A stretch of 64,000 nt of DNA from Luteitalea sp. Its GTDB lineage: Bacteria > Acidobacteriota > Vicinamibacteria > Vicinamibacterales > Vicinamibacteraceae. Under the pieces are notes generated by a model, which had not been told where the DNA came from, ran no database searches, and saw only the letters and a program-made list of their open reading frames with translations. The translations under genes were made by a program, and so were the position numbers. The stretch covers positions 1 to 64,000 of the forward strand of contig WHTZ01000035.1 of the NCBI GenBank assembly GCA_009377495.1. Reading direction: 5' to 3'. Positions 55,369 through 64,000 of the stretch are shown piece after piece; within the stretch, counting starts at the first letter, position 1; each line of letters begins with the position of its first letter.

Positions 55369-55492
55369 ACTAAACTGTGGTTCGCCGCAAAGCTGCCTGG
55401 TCGAGTTCGAGTAACGCTTCCACCTCGCGTTAGTCGACCTGACAATCCATTAACGTCTCGGAAGATCCGCCGGTCCGCAGCCTGCAGGCAGA

Positions 55493-57838
55493 CTAGAAGT
55501 CCAGACCTTTCCAGCGCAGTGAATCGTGCCGCGCGGGCAGGCCCTGCTGGCCCGCGTAGGCATTGCGGGCATCTTGGACTTCCTCGAACCAATCGTCAAA
55601 AGGCAGCAGCAGTTGTCGGTAGACCAGATAGCTGAGATCGACCGTGCGACCGGGCTCGTGGTCCTTCACATCGTCAGGCTGATGAAGAAACTGGCGGCCG
55701 TTAGCGGTGAGAACACGCGGTTGCCAGCTCTTGTACCAGGTCTGTTCCGCGAAGTGCAGCACCGTATTGCGCGACTCGCGAACGGCAACGACTTCGTGCA
55801 GAGCGCGATCAAGCTCCGCCACTGCGGCCTGCGGGTTGCCGGCGCGCGACGCTTCGTACGCAGCCGCAAACTGTTGGTCGATCCGCCCGAGTCCTTCGAG
55901 AAAGTCAAGGTTCTGCCGGTAGAGCTGCGCCAGGGAGAAAAAGACTTCCAGGTTGTAGCGGTTCAGACGGGCTCGGCGGAGATTCTCCTCAAGCAGGGCG
56001 ATCAGTTCTTGATTCTCCCTTCGCGACTCCGACACCAGCGCAAGCCGTCGCCGGTGCGCCCAACTCCAGGGATACGAGTAAGACAGGTTGTTGGGAGCCG
56101 GAGGTGGCGGAAGGTCGATCGTGAAGTCGCGAGCCGGCCCCCGCGGAGTGAAGATTCGTCGCGAACTGCCAAAGATGGGTTTTCGCGCGCTGCTCTCGTT
56201 GTGCTCCCAACTGTCGGACCAGAACTGCGCTTGATAGCTCATGAGCTGGTAGAGACGGTCAATCTTCCTGGCTCCCGGACCGTAAAAGACGCGATAGAAA
56301 CTTTGCATGCTCTCGCGCGGATCGGGAGTGGACGGCCGCCAGCCGGCGGCCGTGATCGTGGCGTAGCCAAGCCAGAATGTTTCGGGATGCAAGCCCGCGT
56401 CACCCCAGCCAGCGTTGATCGTGCCAAGCACGTCAGCGTTCTTCCGTGCGGAATGCGTTGAGATCCCCTCGAAGGCCGCCTGAACTCGCGGCGGCTCCTC
56501 GCGCTCCCGCGGATGTAACCGCCGTTCGCCCGGCAGTATGAAGTAGCTGGGGAAGAGCTCTTCCTCTCCCTGTGTCGAGGTATGCAGCATCTGCCGAATG
56601 CCGTGCGCCTTGTAGAGGGGATCGAATCGCGGACCATTGACGATCGTATTGATGAGGTACGGCGGCAGATGCTCGATGTCGCCGGGCTCGAGTGGAAACT
56701 CCCCCATGAACACGACCTTGCGTCCGAGGGCGCGCAAGCGGTCCGAAACCTGAGTGATGTATTCCGCCAGCAGGCGGCCGTTGCCCCCGAGTGCCTTCGC
56801 CCGTTCGGTTTCCCGACACTGCGGATTGTCCGCCATCCCGACATAGTAGGGCTCGTCGGTGGAGAAGTAGATGTAGTCCCCGCCCCGGTTAGCTTCGATC
56901 AGATCGCCGAACATATCCACCAGAAGTTCGATACTCTCCGGATTCGTGACACAGAACTCGTAGTTGCTATCCGGGAACGCGCGCAGATGGGCGTACTCGG
57001 GGTGTTTCAGGATGAAAGCCACGTGCGCGGGCCCGTCCAGCCAGGGGATGAGCTGCACGTGATGGCGCAACGCATAGTCGGTGAGCTCCTGCAACTCGTC
57101 CGGGGTCCATGCGTACGGCTCCACGAGTGCGGGCGCGCTCTTGAATTGAAAGTGTCCCTCCAGTTTGAGAGCGATGGCATTGATCTTGAAGAATGCCGCC
57201 TGGCGAATGACGCGCCGGAAGGCATCGATCTTCTCCACGTGATGCGCGTCATCCCAGTAGATCACCCGCAGTTGCAGGTCGGGCCAGTCCGTGATTTCGC
57301 CCTCCGGCAAAAGCAGCCGTCCGCCATCGGGTTTGAGCAGTTGCACGAAGGTTTCGACGCCATAGAATAGGCCGGGGGAGTCGTTGGCCACAATCCGGAT
57401 CCGCTCGGCATCGAGCTCTATCCGGTAAGCCTGACTGGCGAGGACATCGCGCTCGCCGTCCAGCGCTTCACCGATCGAGACCGCTCCTGCCTGCACGTCG
57501 AGGAGGAGTGTTCGCCCCTTAGCGCCGGATGAAGCCTCTTGCAGCGAGACCTGGTAGCGTTCGTCGAGCTCTCCCTTCAGCGTCTCGATAGCGATATCGC
57601 TAGGGCGAACGTCCTTGGCGGCGACGAGACTCCAGGTAGAATCGAACCCAAACTCCTCCTTCTCCAACCGCGCTCGTTGGGGAGCGGAGACGACAGTATA
57701 GTTGCGGTCGAACAGGTCAGAGCCAGTCTGCGACTCGGCGGGCAGCGAAACGGAAAGAGCGGCGGCGGCCGCGGCGATAAAAATGAGGACGGCGGGAACA
57801 GGCCAATTGCGGCCCCGATAGCGATGGATCTTTTGCAT
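55493..57838 (-). CDS. Glycoside hydrolase family 20-type beta-N-acetylhexosaminidase
   Basis: The 781-residue protein starts with a signal anchor (14-36) and an N-terminal alpha/beta GH20b-like domain (SIGEALDGERDVLASQAYRIE, FYGVETFVQLL). The TIM barrel follows, with VIYWDDAHHVEKIDAFRRVIRQAAFFKINAIALKLEGHF, PWLDGPAHVAFIL and the catalytic Asp-Glu pair in YFSTDEPYY (D328, E329). Classical GH20 enzymes have GGDE there, so the STDE variant marks an unusual branch. A helical C-terminal region (about 640-740) completes it. It is 89 bp after the TonB receptor gene and shares its direction, so an amino sugar oligosaccharide is the likely substrate. Confidence 0.82.
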   Translation of the reverse strand: MQKIHRYRGRNWPVPAVLIFIAAAAAALSVSLPAESQTGSDLFDRNYTVVSAPQRARLEKEEFGFDSTWSLVAAKDVRPSDIAIETLKGELDERYQVSLQEASSGAKGRTLLLDVQAGAVSIGEALDGERDVLASQAYRIELDAERIRIVANDSPGLFYGVETFVQLLKPDGGRLLLPEGEITDWPDLQLRVIYWDDAHHVEKIDAFRRVIRQAAFFKINAIALKLEGHFQFKSAPALVEPYAWTPDELQELTDYALRHHVQLIPWLDGPAHVAFILKHPEYAHLRAFPDSNYEFCVTNPESIELLVDMFGDLIEANRGGDYIYFSTDEPYYVGMADNPQCRETERAKALGGNGRLLAEYITQVSDRLRALGRKVVFMGEFPLEPGDIEHLPPYLINTIVNGPRFDPLYKAHGIRQMLHTSTQGEEELFPSYFILPGERRLHPREREEPPRVQAAFEGISTHSARKNADVLGTINAGWGDAGLHPETFWLGYATITAAGWRPSTPDPRESMQSFYRVFYGPGARKIDRLYQLMSYQAQFWSDSWEHNESSARKPIFGSSRRIFTPRGPARDFTIDLPPPPAPNNLSYSYPWSWAHRRRLALVSESRRENQELIALLEENLRRARLNRYNLEVFFSLAQLYRQNLDFLEGLGRIDQQFAAAYEASRAGNPQAAVAELDRALHEVVAVRESRNTVLHFAEQTWYKSWQPRVLTANGRQFLHQPDDVKDHEPGRTVDLSYLVYRQLLLPFDDWFEEVQDARNAYAGQQGLPARHDSLRWKGLDF

Positions 57839-57927
57839 GACAATGTCTGGCTTGAAGACGAAAGCACCTTTCCGGCGGCCCGCCGGTCAGGGTCGAAGAG
57901 TAAGTGCTGTCGCTTGGGAAAACTCGC

Positions 57928-60900
57928 CTAGTAGTCGAGCCGCAGACCGAACAGCATGGTCCGAGCGCTACCGGCGGCGCGTGTGACCAACCCAAAGACA
58001 CTGGGGTCGTCAATATTGGTGCTGGGCGCGGCAAAATTAGCGCGGTTGAACGCGTTGAATAGCTCCCAGCGGAACTGCAACCGGGCTCGCTCGGCCTTCA
58101 GCGGGTAGTTCTTCGCGACGACCATGTTCCAGGTCATCTCCCCTGGGCCAGTGAGGATATTGCGGGCCGAATTACCGTAGAATCCTCTACCCGTCGCCGG
58201 TTTGACGAAAGCGTCGAGGTCGAAAATCGGCTGCCCGGCCTTGATCCGATCACGCATGTCACCTGCGTCAAAGTTGCCGTCGCCAATACGGTCAGGACGT
58301 CCGCTCGTTTGGTTGGTGTTAGCCGGATCCGCATTGGAGTACGCCGCGCTCAGTCGCGGCCCGGTCAACATCGTGATGATGCCATTGAGCTGCCAGCCGC
58401 CAACGATCATGTTCGCGACCCCGCCTAAATTCCCGCCAACCGTCTTGCCTCGTCCAAAGGGAAGCTCCCAGGCGTAACTGGCGCGCAACTGCTGGCGGCG
58501 CAGAGCGGCATCGTCAGCCCGCTCGAGATAGCGCTCGTATTGATTCTGCTGAATTCCGCCTCGATAGCCATTGAGCGAGGTGTCGGTGAGTGACTTCGCC
58601 CACGTGTAATTGACGTTGAACCACGCGTCATTGCCCACCCGCCGATCCGCCTGCACAGTCAAGGCGTGATAGATCGACGATGCGCCCGATCGCGTGAAGT
58701 TCACACTACCGAACCGTGGATACGGTCGTCGCGCGAGGTCGAACGGCTCGGTACTGGGCGCCACGAGGTTCAAATCCTCCTGATAAGGAAGATTCTTCGC
58801 CGACGTGCCGGTGTAGCCGATGTCAAGCGCAATGCCGCCAACCTGTCGGCCCACCGAAACGCTCCACTGCTGCGTCCGCTCGTTGGGCAGGTCCGGACTG
58901 TTTCCGCCGATATCCTGAATGCCTGAAAACTCCGACGTCGTCAGGAATGGATTTGGAAATGAGATGGAAGGGGTGTTTCCTTCAATCTGGAATGTTTCTT
59001 CCGACTGCCAAGGTCCACCCGTCGCATCGAGAGCCAGCAGCCCTGGCCACATTTGGGTGTAGAGACCCCAGCCGATACGAACGACAGTCGAAGCGTCTCC
59101 GAACGGACGAACCGTCAGGCCCACACGGGGCATGAAATTGTTTGTGTCGGTGTCCATCAGACTGCGTGTCGGCAGCCCGGCTCGCGAGGCAGTGATGATA
59201 GGCAGCGTTTCGGCAACGGCTGGAACGAGGTCGCTCGGAAGGGTGTCCCCCGCCGTCACCATGCTGCCGCTCGCCGGGTCGAACGTGAACATGCGGTCGA
59301 AGACTTCCACCCAAGGGCTCTGGTATTGGTAGCGCAGACCGACATTCAAGGTCATGATCGGGCTGATCTTGAAATCGTCCTGGATGTAGAACGTCGCCTG
59401 CCAGCTACGGGGATAGGCGTTCGGCCGCGGAATCGTACGCCGCGCCGAGCTCGGATAGCCGAGCAGGAAGTTGGCGTAGTTGAAGCCACTCAGCCGATCG
59501 TCAAATTGCACCTGTCCGCGAATCGACTGCGGCGTGTGCTGGTGGTTGATCTGATAGTGGTGGAATGCTCCACCGAGCTTGATGTTGTGGCGCCCGCGAT
59601 ACCAGGACAGGTTGTCGATGAGCTGCCATTCGTTCTCTGACTGGCGGCGGTTCTGCATGCCGTCGGTACCCGCGAAGCCGATTGCGCCGCCGAAGATGAA
59701 CTCGGGCATGCCGTTGAGAGTATCCAGGTTATCCGGATTGTTGATGCCCTGGAGACCTATCGTCGGAATGACATTCGCGCCGACCTCTGGATTCGTCAGC
59801 AGAACGTAGTCGCCGCGCTCGAAGTACGTGCGGCTGTAGCCCGCTTTCATCTCGTTCACGACGTTGGCGCCGAACGTATGCGTGTCTGACGCCACGACGC
59901 TCAGCCCAGCATAGTTTCCGTAGTCCGCGCGGTTTCCGTAGCCATAGTTGAGAACGCCCGATGCGATGTTCTGGTTCGTCTTTGTCCACCCGAGACGCAC
60001 GAAGAAGTTGTTGTTGTCGCTGATCCTGTGGTCCCCTCGGAACGAGTACACATCGGAGTTGTATTGGAAGCCGGGATCGCCCGTGAGGTTCTCATTCAAA
60101 CCGAAGGCCCCCGTTCCGGGCTGGTTCGGCGCCGGGTAGACCAATTCCTGAAAGGCCTTCGACACGCTGCTGATCCGGCTCGCCGGCAAAATGTTGTTAG
60201 CGAAGGGCTCCCCGGATACGGGATCAACGAGCTGAACGCCATCGGCGGTCAACGCCGAGAAGTCGCCTTGCCGGAAGGCCTCAGTCGGCACGGATGTGAA
60301 CTGGCGGCTACCCGTCCGATAGCGTGCCCCCCCGTAGGAGAAGAAGTAGAATGTCTTATCTCGCCCGTCATAGATCCCCGGTACACGCACCGGCCCGCCG
60401 TTGGTCACCGCGAACATGTTGTGATTCACAAAGGCTGGGTCGCTCGGATCGTTCCACTGCCGCGCTTGCGTGGCACTGTTGAAATTGCCCCAGTAGAGGC
60501 TCCCGTGCCAGTCGTTGGTTCCGGCTTTGGTTACGGCCGCGAAGTTGGCCACCTGGCCGTATTCGGCCGAGTTGTTGGAGGTCAGGATCTTGACCTCTTG
60601 CAATACTTCGATCTCGCCGGAGAACCCGTTTGGTGTCTGCCGGCTGCTGATGATGCTATTGACAGAGATACCGTCCGACGTAAAATTGTTCGCCGTGTCG
60701 CGTGCGCCGTTCACTTCAACACCGCTGGTGGCCGAGACACCGGCGGCCACTTGAATCACGTTGAGCCATCCGCGGCCCTGCGAGCTCAGCGGCAGCTCTT
60801 TGAAATGCCGCTCGTTCTTGATATTGGAGAGCGTGACCGTTTCAGTTTCGATCTGCGAGGTGCCGCCTTCCACGGTCACCCCGGTACTGACGTCGCCGAC

Positions 60901-61245
60901 TTCCAGCGTGGCGTCAATGCGCTTGATCTGATTCAGGCTCAAGTCCACGCGCGTTTGGCGGAACGTCTCGAAGCCCTGCGACTGGATATCCACTTCGTAG
61001 CTGCCAACCTCGAGGCCGGCGATGCGATAGTCGCCCGCTTCGTTGGTGAGCATCGTACGTTCCAGATTGGTCCCTTCGTTCTTGACAATGACCTGCGCGC
61101 CGGGCACCGACGCCCCGGAAGCGTCTGTAACCGATCCAAGAATGACACCCTGTGTTGCTTGCGCGTGCAGGGCAGGCGGAGCGGTCACACCCCCTACCAA
61201 CAGCCCGGTCGCCACCGAAAGCCACGATAAGGCTTTGCGCCTCAC
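57928..61245 (-). CDS. TonB-dependent receptor, Oar-like
   Basis: The 1105-residue receptor begins with GTG 61245 and a purine-rich AGAAGGGGG a few bases upstream. Its signal peptide ends LHAQAT (about residue 30), and the regulatory domain (VTDASGASVPGAQVIVKN) is followed by plug (HFKELPLSSQGRGWLNVIQVAAG) and barrel to MLFGLRLDY (terminal Tyr instead of Phe). A shared sequence element at 61290-61316 lies 45 bp upstream and resembles one ahead of the ROK gene, so ROK control is likely. With the GH20 gene downstream it forms a small polysaccharide-utilisation unit. Confidence 0.92.
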   Translation of the reverse strand: MRRKALSWLSVATGLLVGGVTAPPALHAQATQGVILGSVTDASGASVPGAQVIVKNEGTNLERTMLTNEAGDYRIAGLEVGSYEVDIQSQGFETFRQTRVDLSLNQIKRIDATLEVGDVSTGVTVEGGTSQIETETVTLSNIKNERHFKELPLSSQGRGWLNVIQVAAGVSATSGVEVNGARDTANNFTSDGISVNSIISSRQTPNGFSGEIEVLQEVKILTSNNSAEYGQVANFAAVTKAGTNDWHGSLYWGNFNSATQARQWNDPSDPAFVNHNMFAVTNGGPVRVPGIYDGRDKTFYFFSYGGARYRTGSRQFTSVPTEAFRQGDFSALTADGVQLVDPVSGEPFANNILPASRISSVSKAFQELVYPAPNQPGTGAFGLNENLTGDPGFQYNSDVYSFRGDHRISDNNNFFVRLGWTKTNQNIASGVLNYGYGNRADYGNYAGLSVVASDTHTFGANVVNEMKAGYSRTYFERGDYVLLTNPEVGANVIPTIGLQGINNPDNLDTLNGMPEFIFGGAIGFAGTDGMQNRRQSENEWQLIDNLSWYRGRHNIKLGGAFHHYQINHQHTPQSIRGQVQFDDRLSGFNYANFLLGYPSSARRTIPRPNAYPRSWQATFYIQDDFKISPIMTLNVGLRYQYQSPWVEVFDRMFTFDPASGSMVTAGDTLPSDLVPAVAETLPIITASRAGLPTRSLMDTDTNNFMPRVGLTVRPFGDASTVVRIGWGLYTQMWPGLLALDATGGPWQSEETFQIEGNTPSISFPNPFLTTSEFSGIQDIGGNSPDLPNERTQQWSVSVGRQVGGIALDIGYTGTSAKNLPYQEDLNLVAPSTEPFDLARRPYPRFGSVNFTRSGASSIYHALTVQADRRVGNDAWFNVNYTWAKSLTDTSLNGYRGGIQQNQYERYLERADDAALRRQQLRASYAWELPFGRGKTVGGNLGGVANMIVGGWQLNGIITMLTGPRLSAAYSNADPANTNQTSGRPDRIGDGNFDAGDMRDRIKAGQPIFDLDAFVKPATGRGFYGNSARNILTGPGEMTWNMVVAKNYPLKAERARLQFRWELFNAFNRANFAAPSTNIDDPSVFGLVTRAAGSARTMLFGLRLDY

Positions 61246-61289
61246 GCAACGACCCCCTTCTGACCGGAGCTCGACGTGAACCCCTCAGA

Positions 61290-61316
61290 TTAATTTAAAC
61301 AGTAAGCGATAATATA
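61290..61316 (-). promoter_or_regulatory. Candidate ROK operator, copy A
   Basis: TTAAT, then ACAGTAAGC, then an AT-rich tail (ATAATATA) recurs with small changes at 62806-62828. This copy is 45 bp upstream of the TonB receptor start. The match is visible by eye; binding by the ROK protein is inferred from the arrangement. Confidence 0.45.
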
Positions 61317-61387
61317 GGTCCCCGCAAGACCATGTCAAGCCTGTCACGGCCATCGGGGGAGCACATCGCGCAGACGGCTCAGGGGGG

Positions 61388-62638
61388 CTAGACGTGGGCC
61401 TCGATGGCAACCCGGTTGGGGAGCGCGTCTTCCTTGCCATGGTCGAAGCGCGTGAAATAGTGCGCCAGCGGCAAGGCCGCTGCGCCGCGCAAAGCCGAAT
61501 CGGCTCCCAGTTGCGATGGTAGGACGCGAAGATCGCTCAGCGCGTAAGGCGGCACGCGTTTGCGCAATTCTTCGCGAATGGTCTCTTCGACGAGATCCCA
61601 GGCAGAAACCATGGGCTCGCCCAGAATAATCGCCTGCGGGTTAAGAGCGGCCACCAGATTGACCATGCCAAGTGCAAGGTAGGACGCGGTAGTCCGGAGG
61701 GCCTTGAGTGCGCGCTTGTCTCCCGCGCGGGCAAGCTGAATCAAGGTCTCGGAGTCGATCGGCGTTTCGTTCTTGCGCTTCGCGGACCCCAACTCCTGGT
61801 AGCTGCGTAGTAAGGCCCCTTCGGAGGCGTACTGCTCCCAACAACCTCGGTTGCCACAGCTACAGGGACGCCCGTCCGGGTAGAGCATCACGTGCCCAAA
61901 CTCGGCTACCGCTGAAGAGACGCCATGGAGAGGACGGCCGTCAACAACAACCCCGGTACCCACGCCCGTCCGCAGCCGTACATAGACGAAATAACGAAAT
62001 CGATCGCTTTCTAGCGGCGCAAACCAATGCTCGGCGAGCGCCGAGACATTCGCATCGTTTTCATAGAAAAAGGGCCAGCGAAGACGCCTGCGCAACAGCC
62101 GCCCGACATCTACGCCAAACCAGCCGATGTTTTCCGCAGCGATGACACGCCCGCTTGCCTTGTCGATCGTACCGGGCATCGAGACACCGACGCCTAGCAT
62201 TGTTTCGGATCTGCACGGTTGCGCCACCTTGCGGATAGTCGAATGAAGTTTGTGCAAGAACAGCTCGGGGCTGACTTGCCAGGGAACCGTCTCTTGCTTT
62301 TTCACGTTGCCGGCCAGGTCTACCAGAACGACGCGCGACGTGGGTTGGGCAATCTCGACCCCCACCGCCCACATGGCATCCGTGCGAATGCGCAAGGCGG
62401 TTGGCGGACGGCCCGCGTGCGAGCCATTCCCCAGCTTCTGTTCCACGATGAGGCGATTCTTGCGTAAGCGGTTCACCACGAACGTGACGGACGTGCTTGA
62501 AAGGGCCATGATCCTCGCGATCTCGGCACGCGAGATACCAGGATGACGCCGGATGGAATTCAACACGAGGCGTTCGTTGGCTTGGCGCAGCGCCGACTTT
62601 TGCAAGGCACCCGACGTGGTGAAGCTGACGGTTGGCAT
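61388..62638 (-). CDS. ROK-family transcriptional regulator (NagC/Mlc/XylR-like)
   Basis: The 416-residue protein joins an N-terminal winged helix (ILNSIRRHPGISRAEIARIMALSSTSVTFVVNRL-like, about 25-62) to a ROK sugar-kinase-fold domain. Sugar-site ENDAN (193-197) and the zinc motif with H249, C259, C261 and C266 (GHVMLYPDGRPCSCGNRGC) are complete. The phosphate-binding loop of real kinases is not obvious, as in repressors. It lies directly upstream of the receptor/GH20 unit and in the same direction, so it is their probable repressor, induced by an amino or plant sugar. Confidence 0.93.
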   Translation of the reverse strand: MPTVSFTTSGALQKSALRQANERLVLNSIRRHPGISRAEIARIMALSSTSVTFVVNRLRKNRLIVEQKLGNGSHAGRPPTALRIRTDAMWAVGVEIAQPTSRVVLVDLAGNVKKQETVPWQVSPELFLHKLHSTIRKVAQPCRSETMLGVGVSMPGTIDKASGRVIAAENIGWFGVDVGRLLRRRLRWPFFYENDANVSALAEHWFAPLESDRFRYFVYVRLRTGVGTGVVVDGRPLHGVSSAVAEFGHVMLYPDGRPCSCGNRGCWEQYASEGALLRSYQELGSAKRKNETPIDSETLIQLARAGDKRALKALRTTASYLALGMVNLVAALNPQAIILGEPMVSAWDLVEETIREELRKRVPPYALSDLRVLPSQLGADSALRGAAALPLAHYFTRFDHGKEDALPNRVAIEAHV

Positions 62639-62993
62639 GATCGATCGTAATGTCTCAACTCATCTTACACCGCGTGTGGGGCTTCGGAGAGAGTTCCAAC
62701 GACGGCAGGACAAGCTGACACTCCCGCGGGATTTCCACGCCTGTCCCGTTGACGTCAAGGGTGAAAGACACCCAGAATGCTCCATGCGCAACGCCCCTTG
62801 GAATGTTAATACAGTAAGCAAATATAATCCACCGGGCGATCGGAGAATGTGTCAAGGCGACGGAGAACCCGGGATGTGGAATGCGTATCCACGGCTGTTG
62901 ATCGAGCGAACTGCGGATCAACAGGCGTCTGCCTGTTTTGAAAAACCCTTTCGAACAGCGACGAGTTCCCGGCCGCCGAGGTCGCCGATCGGT
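62639..62993. other. Intergenic region upstream of the ROK gene
   Basis: No gene is supported in this 355 bp. The operator-like element at 62806-62828 and AT-rich DNA around it (TTAATACAGTAAGCAAAT) are the only structure I see; they lie about 170 bp upstream of the ROK start. The frames on the plus strand here are short and without coding character. Confidence 0.5.
62806..62828 (-). promoter_or_regulatory. Candidate ROK operator, copy B
   Basis: The element TTAAT + ACAGTAAGC + AT-rich tail matches copy A (61290-61316) but lacks the four-base spacer between its first two parts. Its place upstream of the regulator gene would allow autoregulation. Confidence 0.4.
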
Positions 62994-63902
62994 CTACCGG
63001 CCGCTCAGCTTGGTCCGGAAGAACTCCACAAAACGATCCACGGGGAAGCCCTCGGGGTGGTCTTCACGCATGATCAGCGTACATTCGACGCCAAGCCGGT
63101 CGGCCTTCTCCTTCAGCACAACGCCGAACTTCGGGTGATGGATGTGCTCCTCGCCGGATGAGTTCGCCGGCAGAGGATCGTTGCGCTGGCTGAAGAACAC
63201 CAGAATCGACGGGTCATCTGCGGTGAGGAAATTGATCGGAGAGGAGTCTTCGAACAACGGAAAGAAGCGGGCGTCGCCGGCGTCGGCGGGTGAACTCATG
63301 CCGAAGAACGCGACCAACGCCGGATGGACCTGATCCGTATTCATGAGCTTCTTGATGAAGCGCGGGTCGTAGGATGATTGGGCGTTGAAGGGCGCGACCG
63401 CGGAGAGGCGCGTGGACTGGCGAAGAACCGGGTCGGCGTTCGCCGCATCGGCGAGATCGTCGTGGTAGGCAATCCACTGGGAGATTCCCGCTCCCGCCGA
63501 ACCCCCAAAGGCGCCGACGCGGGCCGGATCAATGTTGTACTGGGCGCTGTTGAGACGAAGAAACTGCAGGGCTCGGGCGCAGTCCAGCATCGGGGCAGGG
63601 TAGGGCGCTACGTTGGACAGGCGGTAGTGTGCCGCGGCGACGCTGATGCCATTGGCGCGGAGTTTTTCGAGAAGCTCGAGGTTCAGCGTCCGCTTGTCAC
63701 CGCCACGGAAGCCGCCTCCGTGATAGTAGATCACGAGCGGGGCCGGTGTCGCGCTCTTGGCGAGCCACACGTCGAGTACGTTGCGCTCGTGCGGCCCATA
63801 GCGCACATTGGCGTAGTCCGGTGCAGGCGGCTGCGGGCGGGGCTGCTGGGCCAGCGCGGTGAAAGCGCTGAGCAGCATTACGACGCTAAGGCATCCCCAC
63901 AT
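62994..63902 (-). CDS. Secreted alpha/beta-hydrolase esterase (BD-FAE/hormone-sensitive-lipase type)
   Basis: The 302-residue protein begins at ATG 63902, eight bases after GAGGAG; ATGs at 63932 and 63941 are less well placed. A signal peptide (1-19) is followed by DYANVRYGPHERNVLDVWL, the oxyanion motif HGGGF (61-65), the nucleophile elbow GGSAG (S135), and late catalytic residues in FFSQRNDPLPA (Asp) and MREDHPEGFP (His). It probably removes acyl groups, such as acetyl or feruloyl, from plant polysaccharides. It stands alone; nothing is recognisable from 63903 to the window end. Confidence 0.85.
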   Translation of the reverse strand: MWGCLSVVMLLSAFTALAQQPRPQPPAPDYANVRYGPHERNVLDVWLAKSATPAPLVIYYHGGGFRGGDKRTLNLELLEKLRANGISVAAAHYRLSNVAPYPAPMLDCARALQFLRLNSAQYNIDPARVGAFGGSAGAGISQWIAYHDDLADAANADPVLRQSTRLSAVAPFNAQSSYDPRFIKKLMNTDQVHPALVAFFGMSSPADAGDARFFPLFEDSSPINFLTADDPSILVFFSQRNDPLPANSSGEEHIHHPKFGVVLKEKADRLGVECTLIMREDHPEGFPVDRFVEFFRTKLSGR

Positions 63903-64000
63903 GGTGAACGCTCCTCGAACCAGGATTTCCATTCTAGCCATCCCGGTACGCCTAGCGTAGCCGAGCCAGGGCTGAGCGGCAACGTTCTTCGCACCTCTTA

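Noticed and set aside
58760-58785. tRNA-like T-arm string GGTTCAAATCC
   Set aside because: It is inside the coding sequence of a TonB receptor and no cloverleaf can be built around it.

Overview
The window is high-GC, densely coding DNA with the stamp of a soil Acidobacteriota genome, probably of the Vicinamibacteria/Solibacter type (an inference from gene content, not from a marker gene). The pointers are four full-length Oar-like TonB-dependent receptors with an N-terminal carboxypeptidase-regulatory-like domain, a 905-residue duplicated orphan ABC permease (ADOP) plus the tail of a second one, a winged-helix/TolB-propeller regulator, and many Tat-exported sugar enzymes. No rRNA, tRNA, CRISPR array, transposase or integrase was seen.

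Region by region: (1) 1-8.9 kb holds a LacI regulator, a TonB receptor, a beta-propeller protein and the remains of two MFS sugar-acid transporters and an N-acylglucosamine 2-epimerase. (2) 8.9-16.6 kb, all on the minus strand, is a pectin-type operon: TonB receptor, GH28, remnant of a Gfo/Idh oxidoreductase, Tat-exported Gfo/Idh oxidoreductase, Tat-exported TIM-barrel isomerase. (3) 16.8-22.3 kb has a wrecked gluconate-dehydrogenase-like/GMC oxidoreductase pair, a ceramidase-like enzyme and a winged-helix regulator broken by one stop codon; two copies of a ~97-bp repeat lie in its divergent promoter regions. (4) 22.5-32.2 kb is a mixed region: secreted protein, ADOP permease, SDR, pyruvyl-transferase-like protein, DUF2975/XRE pair and several gene remnants. 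(5) 32.4-46.9 kb, all minus strand, is the best candidate system: a TonB receptor, a Gfo/Idh dehydrogenase, a ribose-type ABC importer, two AraC regulators, a GH140/DUF4038 apiosidase-like hydrolase, an ApnO-like oxidoisomerase and a TIM-barrel enzyme. I read it as a D-apiose (rhamnogalacturonan-II side chain) uptake and catabolism locus. (6) 47-52.3 kb is a scrapyard of truncated genes around a HigB/HigA-type toxin-antitoxin pair whose toxin is frameshifted. (7) 52.4-63.9 kb holds a sulfatase, a MOSC protein, the tail of an ADOP permease, and a GH20 / TonB receptor / ROK regulator / esterase block.

The genes fit a life of plant-polysaccharide scavenging: outer-membrane TonB receptors bring oligosaccharides in, periplasmic hydrolases (GH28, GH140-like, GH20, sulfatase) trim them, and ABC or MFS carriers and Gfo/Idh dehydrogenases and TIM-barrel isomerases handle the sugars. 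The most striking property at the level of the whole window is decay: about twenty genes are truncated, internally deleted, frameshifted or stopped, often with knife-sharp junctions and no mobile element nearby. Either this genome erodes by many medium-size deletions or the assembly contains collapsed joins; read mapping would tell these apart.
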